Source: Hippopus hippopus
Taxonomy: Eukaryota > Mollusca > Bivalvia > Cardiida > Cardiidae
Assembly (NCBI GenBank): GCA_946811185.2
Contig: OX328112.1
Span: forward strand, 34,775,823-34,839,822
Direction of reading: 5' to 3'
DNA: 64,000 nt
The notes beneath the pieces were generated by a model. That model was not told where the DNA came from. It saw only the letters and a program-made list of their open reading frames with translations, and made no database searches. Made by a program: the position numbers and the translations under genes. Every line of letters begins with the position of its first letter. The stretch's first letter is position 1. Below, piece after piece: positions 54,588 to 64,000 of the stretch.

Positions 54588-55083
54588 GTCTGCAGTGGGG
54601 TCGCGCTCGGTCTGTAGTGGGGTCGCCCTCAATCTGCAGGGTGGTCGCGTTTGGTCTGTAGTGGGGTCGCGCTCTCCCTGTATTGGGGTCACCCTAGGTC
54701 TGTAGTGGGGTCGCCCTCGGTCCGTACAGCGGTCGGCCTCGGCCTGCAGCGGGGTCACCCTCGGTCTGCAGTGGGGTCGCGCATGGTCTACAGTAGGGTC
54801 GAGCTCCGTCTGTCATGGGGTTGCCCTCGATCTGCAGTGGGGTCACTCTCGATCTGCAGTGGGTCGCACTCGGTCTTTGGTGGAGGTCGCTCGCGGTCCG
54901 CAGTGGGGTCGCCCTTGGTCTGCAGTGCGGTCAGCGCTAGGTCTGTTGTTGGGTCGCGCTCGGTCTTGCAGGGGTTACCCTTGGTCAGTATGGGGGTCGC
55001 CCTCGGTTTGCAGTGTTGTAGAGCTCAGTCTGCAGTGGGGTCGAGCTTGGTCTGCAGTGGGGTCCAGCTTGGTCTGCAGAGAC
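54588..55083. repeat. 22-bp minisatellite, about 22 units
   Basis: The unit is TCTGCAGTGGGGTCGCCCTCGG with variants. A few units are 21 or 23 bp. It is GC-rich in an A+T-rich region. Because 22 is not a multiple of three, long frames on both strands (54651-55142 plus, 54408-54758 minus and others) run through it by chance and lack any gene feature outside the repeat. Confidence 0.95.
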
Positions 55084-55449
55084 CTACTGTTGTTAGTAGC
55101 TGTCGGCGTTCCAACACGATTGCTTTTAAAATATTCGTGTAGCGATAGGGTAAGGAGACAGTCTGGAAATGGTTTGACATGGTTCGTGTAGTGCTCCAGA
55201 TAAGTGGTAAGCTCGTGTACAAAATCTAGTTCATCGGGAAGACATTTGGTCACACATTTTTCTGCATAACTGACTATGCTGGCTTTTAAGTCACTTTTTT
55301 GTGTTGATTTACTGGAATACACAAGTCGCAAATTCATGCGATTGGTAAAAAATATGGATATGTTTATTCTGCGGGGCTTTGCAGGTCTATTTGCAGACAA
55401 ATTATGACAACAATATACATGTACTAGCGTCAATTACGCTCAATTTCGT

Positions 55450-55820
55450 CTAAGCGTTACCCTATAGCCAATTTCTGTATGTATACCGTTGTCTGCGCAT
55501 GTCATATTCTTCGAAGATTCGACCTGTTTGCTATGACGCATCACCCATCCCCGTATACCTGGGAAAAGTAGGGCTTATACCGAAGCTATTAGCCTAAATT
55601 TTATATTACCCAAGCATGTATGGGCTGTTTTAATAAATGGCCGATGCATAGGTTACATGCTAGCCAATCATAGCTGAATGAATCGCACCATGTATCGTTT
55701 TATTGAGTAAACGTTTATTTGATTTTGAAATTTAAAGTAACGGTTGTTGTTTTGAAAAGTAGTCCGGTTCTGTACCCAGAATGCCCAAATTAGATAGATG
55801 TGTGTTTGTAGAATGCCATC
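55450..55820. repeat. Dispersed repeat, inverted partner of 18690-19230
   Basis: Contains CATAGGTTACATGCTAGCCA, TGAATGAATCGCACCATGTA, AGTAGTCCGGTTCTGTACCC and GAATGCCATCTAGCGGGAGA, the reverse complements of motifs at 18690-18870. Confidence 0.75.
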
Positions 55821-55904
55821 TAGCGGGAGATAATGGTATGTATACATGTACATGTATTTTCAAACACAGCAATTCTAGCAGCAGCTGAAAATCATTTTAT
55901 TTAC

Positions 55905-56080
55905 TCTTTACAAAACGCCAGACTTTTAGACTGGTCTTTATTGAAAGCATATTAAAACAAAAAAATGTGACTAAAGAAGGGAAATTTATTTTTGCTGAAA
56001 GGTTAGAAAACATGGTAGGAAAAGGAGATACTGCTGTTCATCAGCATTTTTCCTCTATCCACAATGTTTTAGTCTAAACA
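55905..56080. mobile_element. TTAA-2 MITE copy, incomplete
   Basis: CTCTTTACAAAACGCCAGAC to AGCATTTTTCCTCTATCCAC; the right end is missing. Confidence 0.65.
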
Positions 56081-56184
56081 CACATATTTTATTCATCAGT
56101 GATACAATACGCAGAAGGAAAAGGAACGCAGACAATTGCTGAAGAACTGGATTAGAACGGAAGCTTAGCAATATATATACATGT

Positions 56185-56280
56185 ATATATTTTTTAAAAT
56201 AACTTTGAAATGGCAACATTCAGGTTTACACTGTCGGCTTGAAAGTTTCATTTGGTTTATTTAACAGATTAAGGATTAAC
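56185..56280. repeat. TTAA-1 MITE, right-end fragment
   Basis: CGGCTTGAAAGTTTCATTTG and TTTAACAGATTAAGGATTAA match the right side of 19663-19874. Confidence 0.65.
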
Positions 56281-56284
56281 TTAC

Positions 56285-57690
56285 CTGAAAAACCGCAATA
56301 TAGCACAAGACAACTAATCAACCAATAGTATAAGATCTAACGTTGAAGGCCGCCATGAAAAAAGAAATGGCGATTTAATGCAATTTATTGGTCAGGTGGA
56401 ACATCACTCGTCACAACTCGGCCGATTACGTACCTACATTTAACCTCGTCTGTATAACGGTCGTTTCCATTTGAACTGCCAATCACGTGATCTTATACAT
56501 GGCGGAACCTCTATCAGTCGTTTAGCAACGACCTAAACAACCTCTATGAAGTTATTCACATCTATCTATCTGTCGGTCAAATCTTCAATCGCATTTGATA
56601 AACCACGTTAAAAAATGAATGTACGAACTGTTTGTCAACTGAAATATGTTAGAAAGATTTCGATAGAAAATTGAGACTCAAGTTTTCTTTTTTACGAGGA
56701 GCCTTACAATTTTCAAAACGGTAAACCGGCGTGTTTCCGGCGATGAAATGTACCGTGTAGGTGCATATCAAGCTGCCAGATACAGCCGAGGGAATTGATG
56801 GCTCCCATCACCCGAGTTATGCCGAATGGTGGAATATAAGATCTTATAAGGGTTTGTCGAAACTGCAGAAAATGAGCCGACGTGGGATTGGTTTGATTCT
56901 GTCGTCAAATAATTACATTTCTATCAAAAACAATTTTTTCCTAAAGCAATAAATAAACTGAAACAAGAATGATTTGCAGGTATTGTAGTTTATTACGAGA
57001 CACTAAATCAGCCAATGAAAAGCCACCAAGCACAGGAGCCCGAGATGACAATGTGGCGGCCATTGAAATGACACCTGATAGATCTATTTTGTAGGTCAGA
57101 CATTAGGTCTGACAACTCTGCTGAAGAAAAGTGGAATGACGCGTTTTTTTTCCCCCAAACCTTATTTCTTCTAAATGGTCCATGACGTAAATGCTTGATA
57201 GGTCATGCATAATTCAACCTTACCCCGGATAACAAGATACACATTGCGTGTGGAGACACCATTTAACACTTGTTTGTATCTATTTAATTAGAGAAAATGC
57301 GATCGTAAGCTTTGATTTTCCGCCTTTGTTTTTGATCTTGTAATTTCTGAACCAGTTACTTCATAGACAGTAACTTAATTGCCAGTGAATATAGGTTATT
57401 TGTCACGTAAAGTTGAAGCATATTTTCTTTCCTGCGATGCGATTTTCGCCTCTCACCATTGATGCATGTGAGAAAAGTAGTCAGTACCTTCCTTCTACGA
57501 CTCCTCCAACGAGAAAGCCTGTCCTATTTCTGCTACGCATGACGAGTACCCCCAATATTATTGCAAGAATTATATCACTATAGACGACTCTTTTCGTGTA
57601 ACGTTAGTGGCAGCTAGTTTGAAAAAAAAATCCCTTTGTCGTTTATAAAAAGAAAGTTTCCCTTTTGCCTCAATACTTTTGTGTAATAAT
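56285..57690. other. Non-coding interval
   Basis: The short open frame 56761-56952 has no domain I recognise. No repeats are evident. Confidence 0.35.
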
Positions 57691-57693
57691 TAA

Positions 57694-57770
57694 TCGTCCC
57701 GTAGACAAGTGGTAAATGCATTCGTCTTCGGAGGGGAGGCCCGAATGTTCGAATCCTGGCAGATGAGGTC
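57694..57770 (+). repeat. tRNA-like sequence, probable SINE head
   Basis: It has A-box TAGACAAGTGGTAAATGC and B-box TGTTCGAATCCTGG at tRNA spacing. Acceptor-stem pairing is poor, so I do not call a tRNA gene. Confidence 0.5.
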
Positions 57771-57974
57771 GTTTTCATTCGGCCGTGCGGTGATCCACTA
57801 GCCATTAACAATGCAGTAAGACCGAATTCTGAGCGCTGATTGGCAAATCTATCGGACCCAAAGTCAACTACAATGGACTATCAAGGTCTGATGCTCCGCG
57901 TTAGGATCTGTTATGTTGTACTACTTCTACAATTTCCCCGATCAACCACATTCTTTCAAGATTAAAGTAACAAT

Positions 57975-58324
57975 AAAGGCCAAATGTAAACAAAGCGGAT
58001 GTGTGAATGCATTTGAATTTATATCATACCATTTAAAACTATGGAAATTATTGTGAAGATGACAATCTGTCATTGTACGGTCGGTCCAAGTGTTAGTCGC
58101 TGACAGAGAAATTAATTTCAAAACTAGGTTAAAACCTGCCAGGTAGCTGTGTCTTTCGTTTACTTTTTGCCTCATTTTAAAATTCTTTTTTTTTCTGCCA
58201 GCGACTAACATATGGCCCGACCACACGATAACAGACTGTCATCTCCACAATATTTTCAATACTTTTAAATGGTATTATTTAAATTTAAATGTATTATGAC
58301 ACCTGCTTTGATATTTTGGCCTTT
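57975..58324. mobile_element. TTAA-3 family MITE, uninterrupted copy
   Basis: AAAGGCCAAATGTAAACAAA at the left and TTTGATATTTTGGCCTTT at the right, with long arms (ATGGAAATTATTGTGAAGAT and complement). It is the empty form of 29338-31267. Confidence 0.8.
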
Positions 58325-58574
58325 ACAGGGCCTAAATAATATCAAATCGGCGTAATCGTGGCAAAATGTTTGACCGTCAAAAATCATCTGTGAAGATCTT
58401 TACGATCATCCCGATAGTACCTAGTTCCCCCAAGATCAACATGAATCGATTCCACGACCCCAAACGCTCACCAAACTTATCTCGAATTGTGGGCATCGTG
58501 GCTTATGTTAATGCAGCATAAAGCTAACATACCATGTGTTCCTCTAATGTGCTTGCATAATACAGACTGGACCG

Positions 58575-59238
58575 TATGGTGGCATATTTCTGCCGCGAGA
58601 TACGAGATAGCTATTGCGATAATTTAAGAGAACTATCGTGATAAAACAAAGTTTCCTGGAAATATTATCTAGATAACAAAAATTTTCACGATAAAAATAT
58701 TGCGATAATTCTAACTGTTATCATGATTTGTTTTGCTTTCGTGCCCATAACTGACATTCACGGTATCTATAATTAGATACGGTTTCGGATCATCTTCGTC
58801 TACAACCTTATGAATTCTCCTTTTCCCTGAATGGTTTTAAAGTTGTTCGTCGGAGGCATTTCGAGTCGTTTTTTGATTTCACAGACTTCTAAATATTTCG
58901 AGTCTTGTCAAAATTTACCAATTAAGCTACAATTGTTAATGATTCGAATTTTTACTTACTTCAATCTTGTGAAGTCAAAAACTACCGAGTTCATCCAAAT
59001 GATAAATTTTCTTTTTATAGATATCGAGACACAGATAGAACTACTACGATAATTTTATCTCGAATGTCAGCTTCGTGCACGATTGAGACATTTTGCGTTA
59101 AAATATTAAGTTTATCGTGATATTTTTTTCAGGAAACTTTTCACTATCTCGATAAAATTTCCAGAAAACTTTAATTTATTGCGATAGTTTTCTAAAACTA
59201 TCATGATAGCTATCTCGTGGCAGAAATATGCCACCATA
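58575..59238. mobile_element. Inverted-repeat element with TATGGTGGCATATTTCTGCC ends
   Basis: The end TATGGTGGCATATTTCTGCC and its reverse complement close a 664-bp element. The arms continue through GAGATAGCTATTGCGATAAT-type sequence. No transposase is seen. Confidence 0.75.
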
Positions 59239-59277
59239 GGACCGTATATGCTGTTTCATACAAATATATAGGACTTG

Positions 59278-59545
59278 AGAACAGGAGGTCGCTGGTTCGA
59301 TCCCCGGCTCCGGGCCAATTTCTTTCCAAGGATTGATGGTAGTCATTGCGACAGGATTCATTTCCCTCTCACCGCTAATTATGGATTCGTCGAAGAATAC
59401 GTGGGAAAGCAGCCAGTGGCTTGAAAAGAATATTGTGCGAAGCACTGGTAAAAGAAACTCCAGGAAAGCATAGATAGGTACACTGGCCACCGCGATATGA
59501 CTGAAATAATGTTGAAAACGGCGTTAAACACCACACAATCAATAA
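59278..59545 (+). mobile_element. SINE-1, best forward copy
   Basis: The B-box GGTTCGATCCCCGGCTC, the body TTTCTTTCCAAGGATTGATG and AGAAACTCCAGGAAAGCATA, and the end GGCGTTAAACACCACACAAT are clear. The A-box half of the head is missing. Confidence 0.8.
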
Positions 59546-59744
59546 ATACTGTTCCATACAATTGAACATTATGAAGGGTTGGATCGTATTGTAACTATTG
59601 CACTCGGGTAGCCTTTAAGATATTTCCCCTAGTGCAGCAGATGGTGCGTCGAATTTATCACATTCACTGATGAATTAAAGTTACTTGTCACGTAAAGTTG
59701 ACCTTAAGTCGACTATAGGGCCTACAAAATTTCAGGGCTTCTGT

Positions 59745-59815
59745 GAACAATCTATATCCACGATCAGACTGTATAGAACATGCAGTCTGGTCTTGGATCA
59801 ATATTTTTGGGAGAT
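59745..59815. repeat. TTAA-1 hairpin core
   Basis: ATCAGACTGTATAGAACATG pairs with CATGCAGTCTGGTCTTGGAT. The ends are missing. Confidence 0.55.
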
Positions 59816-59877
59816 TTTCGGAGGCTTAATAATTCTTTTTTTTTTTAAATACAAGAGTTTGGCCCCTTTCTAATCAA

Positions 59878-60075
59878 ATTACCCTTTACCAAACAATCCC
59901 GACTTAACAACCCTGAAGAAGAGGGCTTTTGAAAACATTATGGGAAAAGGAGAAACTGCTGGTAACCAGCATTTTCTCCTTTTCCCACTATGTTTTCTAT
60001 CCTATCAAAGAAAAGGTAATCTATTCTAGCTACATTAAATTTGTCGTCTGGAAATGCTTTCGAGTCCGTCATTTT
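59878..60075. mobile_element. TTAA-2 MITE copy
   Basis: ACCCTTTACCAAACAATCCC, the hairpin GGAAAAGGAGAAACTGCTGG and the right-half marker GTCGTCTGGAAATGCTTTCG. Confidence 0.75.
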
Positions 60076-60256
60076 GTCGTTTGGCAAAGATTTAAAAGAA
60101 CTGTTTTAGTAATCGAGGTATTCAAGGGTTTATATGAACGAGTGGTATTTTGTCCTCTCGTAAAATATCTTAACTTATGACTGAAATTCATGTCTTCTGC
60201 TGAAAATTGTTTTCTACAACTGCACATATATGGAACTACTTGCCTGGCACATTTCT

Positions 60257-60526
60257 ATATGGCCTGCAATACGCGAAAAGGGGCATTCGGACATTTGCGT
60301 AAAAGGGTCGTCTCGGATCAGCCTGCGCAATCCGCGCAGGCTAATCGGAAACGACGCTTTCCGTTTTTATGTAATTTTCTGTTTTGCGCATGTCTACTGA
60401 TGGACAAAATCTAACGTAGTCGTAAAGTGCCGTCTCGGATTAGCCTGCGCGGACTGCGCAGGCTGATCCGAGACGACACTTTACGCAAATGTCCGAATGC
60501 GCCTTTTCGCGTGTTGCAAGCCATAT
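60257..60526. mobile_element. GGCCTGCAACACG MITE, copy 3
   Basis: ATATGGCCTGCAATACGCGA to CGTGTTGCAAGCCATAT, with the two internal hairpins intact. Confidence 0.9.
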
Positions 60527-60820
60527 GCGAGTCTTGATTTATACGTTTCAAAGTTTCTCTTTTTATTTATAAGTACCATTTTTTTTTTCCCAATTAAAAC
60601 AATTGGGAAAAAAAATTACCCAGTAATATAAATTCAATACCGTATATTTGTAAGGTGTAAATACTAGAAATTTCCTGAAATTCAAGAAAAGAATTTTGAA
60701 AGTATCAGAAAGTTCAGAAAGTTTCATAGATTGAGCCAGGTATAACACTATCGTCTTAAAACACTTCTTCCTTCTTTCTGGATAATAATTAAAATGGACT
60801 GACCAATACATGTGAGCCAA

Positions 60821-61579
60821 GCCCTGTGAAAAGGGGGCTCAATGCATCTGCAAAAAAGTATCGACCCAGGTCAGCCTGCGCAGTCACACGTGTCGAAACT
60901 TTCTTTGTTATTGGTCAATTTTCTGTATGTCAAAGAGTGGGTGTATTTATAAATTCTCCGCGGTACGTAGTATAGCGGAGAATGTTTGTCTTAGCATGGC
61001 TAATGCACAGATATGTGTTGCGTGTCTTCGTGCGCATGAAGCACGAAGTGGCGGGATGGGGTGTATTCGGTCAGTTCCACGTCAGACGTCCGACATACAG
61101 GCAGCAAATTCCCAATGCCATTCGAATTGCTTAAGGTTTTGAGATATCGTCTCTAGCTGTTAAATGTTTAGGGGGTAAAACGGTTGCAGTAGGTTGAAAT
61201 CTGCCAACCCTGATTTCCTATGGATAGTCTGAGAAATACTACGTTGTTTCGTGCATGTTGCGGATACACGGTTCCTCTCACTGAGGGGTTTTACATGAAC
61301 GGCCAGTACCCTTATTAGGAAATTCCATTCCGTTTTGTATTGAGTTTATGCAAGATTGTGGTATATATAACATTTTTTGTATGGGTTGTCTGTGCTGCCT
61401 AATAAAGCGTCCCCGTCTGGCTGTTGCAAATCGGTGTTTGCTTGTTTATGTGTGATAGCGGTGTTTAGACCTCATGATTCAGGCAGTTAGTATACAAAAT
61501 GGATTTTATGGCATGATCATGTGATGACTTGCTTGGTATCATGCATCACGAAGATGTTATAAACTCCTTTTGCCAGAGC
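60821..61579. mobile_element. AGCCCCC-type MITE split by a 520-bp insertion
   Basis: The left part GCCCTGTGAAAAGGGGGCTC and the right part ending TTTTGCCAGAGC match 52151-52402, with foreign sequence between (60945-61464). Confidence 0.75.
60945..61464 (+). mobile_element. 520-bp insertion, possible solo LTR
   Basis: GGTGT occurs at both edges (60940-60944 and 61460-61464), possibly a 5-bp target duplication. It carries a TATA-like TATATATAAC near 61360 and AATAAA near 61401 in promoter-then-poly(A) order, as in an LTR. It does not have TG...CA ends at these limits, so the class is open. Confidence 0.4.
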
Positions 61580-61584
61580 ATGGC

Positions 61585-62125
61585 CCATTCACTGGTGAGA
61601 ACTTGCTCTATAGTCAACGGTAGAAAATGCCACAAACTAAGCTTTTTATCACATTCTGAAATCAGTCTGACATTTTGCAACAGTTCGCTCCATTAGCAGC
61701 CAGAAACAATATTGAAGAACGGGCGAGTTTTCAAACACATCATAATTTTTTTTTTTTTTAAATTCCTGCACCTACTATCGCGAAATACTATTGTAAGTCA
61801 CTAAAAATTGTCTATTTATCTTTCTATCATAAAATTAACAAAAAATACATGTACAATCTAGGGGACGTTAGAAATTATATTTTTGTCAAAGCTTTTAGTT
61901 CATTCATTGCTGTTGACGACTAAACAAAATTTTGCGGATGGAAAAGATTAAGATCCGACTGCAGTCTGATCTCAGATTGACGCCGACCACTAGCCGATGC
62001 TAAGCTATAACCAAAACTATATGCTTCAATTGTAATGAAAATCTTTATTAGACCTCGAAGAAAAAGATAAAAATTATTTAGTTGGCAGCGCTAGAGAACG
62101 CTAAGAGAGGAACACTGTCTTCGAG
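61585..62125. other. Non-coding interval
   Basis: It has a small hairpin related to the TTAA-1 core (AAGATTAAGATCCGACTGCA, near 61946). No gene is seen. Confidence 0.35.
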
Positions 62126-62127
62126 CT

Positions 62128-62198
62128 TTTACTCCTTACCAAACGACAAAATCTTAGACTTGTCCAATTTAAAAGCATTTGCAGACGACATACACTAT
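62128..62198. repeat. TTAA-2 MITE, left-end fragment
   Basis: TCCTTACCAAACGACAAAAT to GCATTTGCAGACGACATACA, cut by SINE-2. Confidence 0.6.
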
Positions 62199-62202
62199 TA
62201 TT

Positions 62203-62520
62203 GACCAGCCCGCATAGCTCAATAGGTAGAGCGTAGGACTCGTGAACGTGATGTTTCCAGTCACTTGAGGGTGTGGGTTCGATCCCCACGGCTGGCCATC
62301 TAAAATTATTAATAGTCTTTCGGATGAGACGTTAAACCGAGGTCCCGTGTGACGGTGCTATATACACCGAGCACGTGAAAGAACCAGGCGTAACTTAAGA
62401 TGGGTTTCGTCCTGTATCTGCACTATCCCCCGTAACAATACTAACAGCCTTCAGGGGGTGTCGCCCATATTGGAAACCGGTGGCGACGATAAACAAATGC
62501 AAATTCAATCAAAACACTAT
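62203..62520 (+). mobile_element. SINE-2 (tRNA-derived), complete copy
   Basis: The tRNA-like head has A-box TAGCTCAATAGGTAGAGC and B-box GGGTTCGATCCCC. The body includes TTTCGGATGAGACGTTAAAC and CCGAGGTCCCGTGTGACGGT. The tail is CAAATTCAATC. The body resembles the conserved domain of a SINE superfamily found in molluscs and other animals (MetaSINE type, from memory). Confidence 0.8.
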
Positions 62521-62525
62521 TAGAT

Positions 62526-62661
62526 GTACTGTTAGGTGGCAGGGGACTTGGAAACTTGTTCACGGCTGTGGTGAATCATGTCGCCCCGAGAAGGCTCGGG
62601 GCGACATGATTCACCACAGCCGTGAACAAGTTTCCAAGTCCCCTGCCACCTGACCGTACAA
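62526..62661. repeat. Long hairpin, copy 2
   Basis: Same arms as 20683-20824, in the opposite orientation relative to the neighbouring element, with loop CCGAGAAGGCTCGG. Confidence 0.85.
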
Positions 62662-62666
62662 CGAAT

Positions 62667-63040
62667 TTATTATACTGCAAAGTTTTACCATTCCAACGTG
62701 TGTTAAGCGAATTTTACCTATTTTTTTCGGTTTAAAAAATTGAGTACGCTGACGAAGTAGGATTTCCCTTCTGAGTGCCCCTTTTCAATGAAAACTGACG
62801 TTACTGGGAAGTGACGTCACTAAAACCTTGGTAAAACGTGCAGTTTGGTGCATAATCTTGATGTTAATCTTGATTGACGCCGCCATTTTGGATGTTGTGT
62901 TGAAAGTGTAGTCACGTATACGGGGCTCCCGAAAGGGAAACTGCTTTTACGTTGGTTTTTGCCAGTGTAGCCTACATGATATACATGTTCGGGGCATATT
63001 ATCCAATCAGATCACGAGAAATTTCTTTGCAGTATAATAA
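62667..63040. mobile_element. Inverted-repeat element with TTATTATACTGCAAAG ends, copy 2
   Basis: Ends TTATTATACTGCAAAG and CTTTGCAGTATAATAA; it matches 20304-20677 in reverse along its length. Confidence 0.85.
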
Positions 63041-63061
63041 TATCGAATGTGACTCGAATGT

Positions 63062-63180
63062 TGTAATTTTTCAGTAAACGGATACAAAGCATTGTTGGAA
63101 AAGAAGAAAGTGCTAATATTCAGCATTACCTCCTCTTCCCACAATTTTTAAAACATTGGGTTGTGTGGTACAGTGTTAAA
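63062..63180. mobile_element. TTAA-2 MITE, partial
   Basis: ACATTGTTGGAAAAGAAGAA-type arm, the opposing CTCCTCTTCCCACAAT arm, and a right end GGTTGTGTGGTACAGTGTTAA. Confidence 0.6.
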
Positions 63181-63231
63181 CTGAAAAAGAAAAGCCAAAA
63201 ACACCGTCTTCATAGAAGCATTCTCTCCGGA

Positions 63232-63620
63232 TCTGGGCTCTTTCTGCAAAATCCGTAGCCTACAAGTGGATACAACAGTCCCGAATATTGTTTATAAACG
63301 GTCTTACGAGCAAAGGTCACAACAAAGGCATGTTCCAAGAAACCAACCTGCGTATTTTGTCCTTATCTCGGCTCTTTCTGCAAAATCCGTAGCCTACAAA
63401 TTGATACAACAGTTTCGAGCATTGGTTATTAACCATCTTACGAACGATGGTTACAAAGAACTCACGGTCTAGGAATCAAACCTGCGTATTATGTGTAGAT
63501 CTCAGCTTTTTTCTGCGAAAAACTGTGGCCTACAAATGGATACAACAGTCTCGAAAATTAGGTACACACGTTCTTACATAGAATGGTCACACCGAACGTA
63601 TGGTGTATAGGAAACCAACA
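63232..63620. repeat. 134-bp tandem repeat, about three units
   Basis: Units start at 63232, 63366 and 63500 (TCTGGGCTCTTTCTGCAAAA, TCTCGGCTCTTTCTGCAAAA, TCTCAGCTTTTTTCTGCGAA) and share TACAAATGGATACAACAGTC-like and AAACCAACCTGCG-like segments. The third unit is the most diverged. Confidence 0.85.
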
Positions 63621-64000
63621 TGCCAGATATACCGATATCGCCACACCCCATTTTTTTTTTTTTTGCCTCAACGACTGTAATTGACAAACAACCCAATTTA
63701 GTTTCGCATTTTTTAAAGACAAGTCTATTTGGCTTTATTCGCCTGCAAAACTGGCTTTGGAAAAAAGATATAGGCCTACGTAGACAAAAATACTGATAGA
63801 AAACATGAGGAATGTCCCATTTTTCTGAAATATTTTTGTATAAATTTTACTATTTCACGTATGTCGTGTAGTATTAGTGATCGTGAAACAATGGACAGAT
63901 CTTAACTTTTAACACGCAGATTAGAAGTTGCGTGGATAGCTTAGTCGAAACAGTCGCTGGTTTTAAAGTTCGTTTGTTCGATTGTCAGTGATGGCAAATA
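63621..64000. other. Non-coding end of window
   Basis: Poly-T near 63650. The last 100 bases (GTGGATAGCTTAGTCG, then TTCGTTTGTTCGATTG) look like the start of a tRNA-derived SINE cut by the window edge. Confidence 0.35.

Noticed and set aside
54588..55083. CRISPR-like array
   Set aside because: The 22-bp units are head to tail without spacers, and the window is animal DNA.
54975..55433. 152-residue minus-strand open frame with a plausible N-terminal 100 residues
   Set aside because: The C-terminal third is the 22-bp minisatellite and I recognise no domain in the rest; no splice or promoter evidence. It is left open rather than called.
62205..62296. A tRNA gene with a long variable arm
   Set aside because: It has A- and B-boxes, but the SINE-2 body follows directly and the same body occurs at 31540-31770.

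Overview
This window is A+T-rich animal DNA with no prokaryotic operons and no large housekeeping gene. It holds single-exon Toll-like receptor (TLR) open frames, polypyrimidine/AG splice acceptors, AATAAA signals, tRNA-derived SINEs, Tc1/mariner relics and very many short inverted-repeat elements. A tandem expanded TLR family, a B-box/propeller relic, and a SINE whose body resembles the conserved domain of mollusc SINEs all point to a bivalve mollusc. The GGCCTGCAACACG hairpin repeats remind me of Dreissena, but that is recollection and not proof.

The backbone is four tandem copies, all on the plus strand, of one LRR-TM-TIR receptor gene: A (1573-3749), B (9676-12997), C (24575-26773) and D (43033-45204). 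Only C is open from end to end (732 residues). A has two stops and a 4-bp deletion. B is split by a Tc1-like element and has four stops and a 2-bp deletion. D has one stop and two single-base shifts that restore the frame. No lesion is shared, so each copy died separately. Flanking DNA is duplicated too: the 5' flanks of A and C match, C and D share about 2 kb of 5' flank, and A, B and C share 3' flank. A and B resemble each other most, as do C and D. A fifth gene relic, a B-box plus beta-propeller protein related to TRIM/NHL proteins, lies at 45930-47177.

The rest is mobile DNA: four internally deleted or truncated Tc1/mariner copies, two tRNA-SINE families, two abundant MITE families flanked by TTAA (ends CCCTTA and CCCTTTACC), a third TTAA-flanked family (ends AAGGCC), several other MITEs, long near-perfect hairpins, microsatellites, a 22-bp minisatellite and a 134-bp tandem repeat. 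Aligning the TLR paralogues exposes several empty and filled insertion sites.

The most unusual element is at 29872-31114. Three 158-bp direct repeats with TG...CA ends are separated by non-coding internal regions. Each internal region begins with an 18-nt primer-binding site matching the 3' end of tRNA-Leu and ends with a purine tract. The whole is flanked by a 4-bp duplication. This is the structure of a terminal-repeat retrotransposon in miniature. Each LTR carries the 3' half of a 5S rRNA gene, including the A-box and C-box of the Pol III internal promoter. That design is known to me only from the plant element Cassandra. The element sits inside a TTAA MITE that also carries a SINE.
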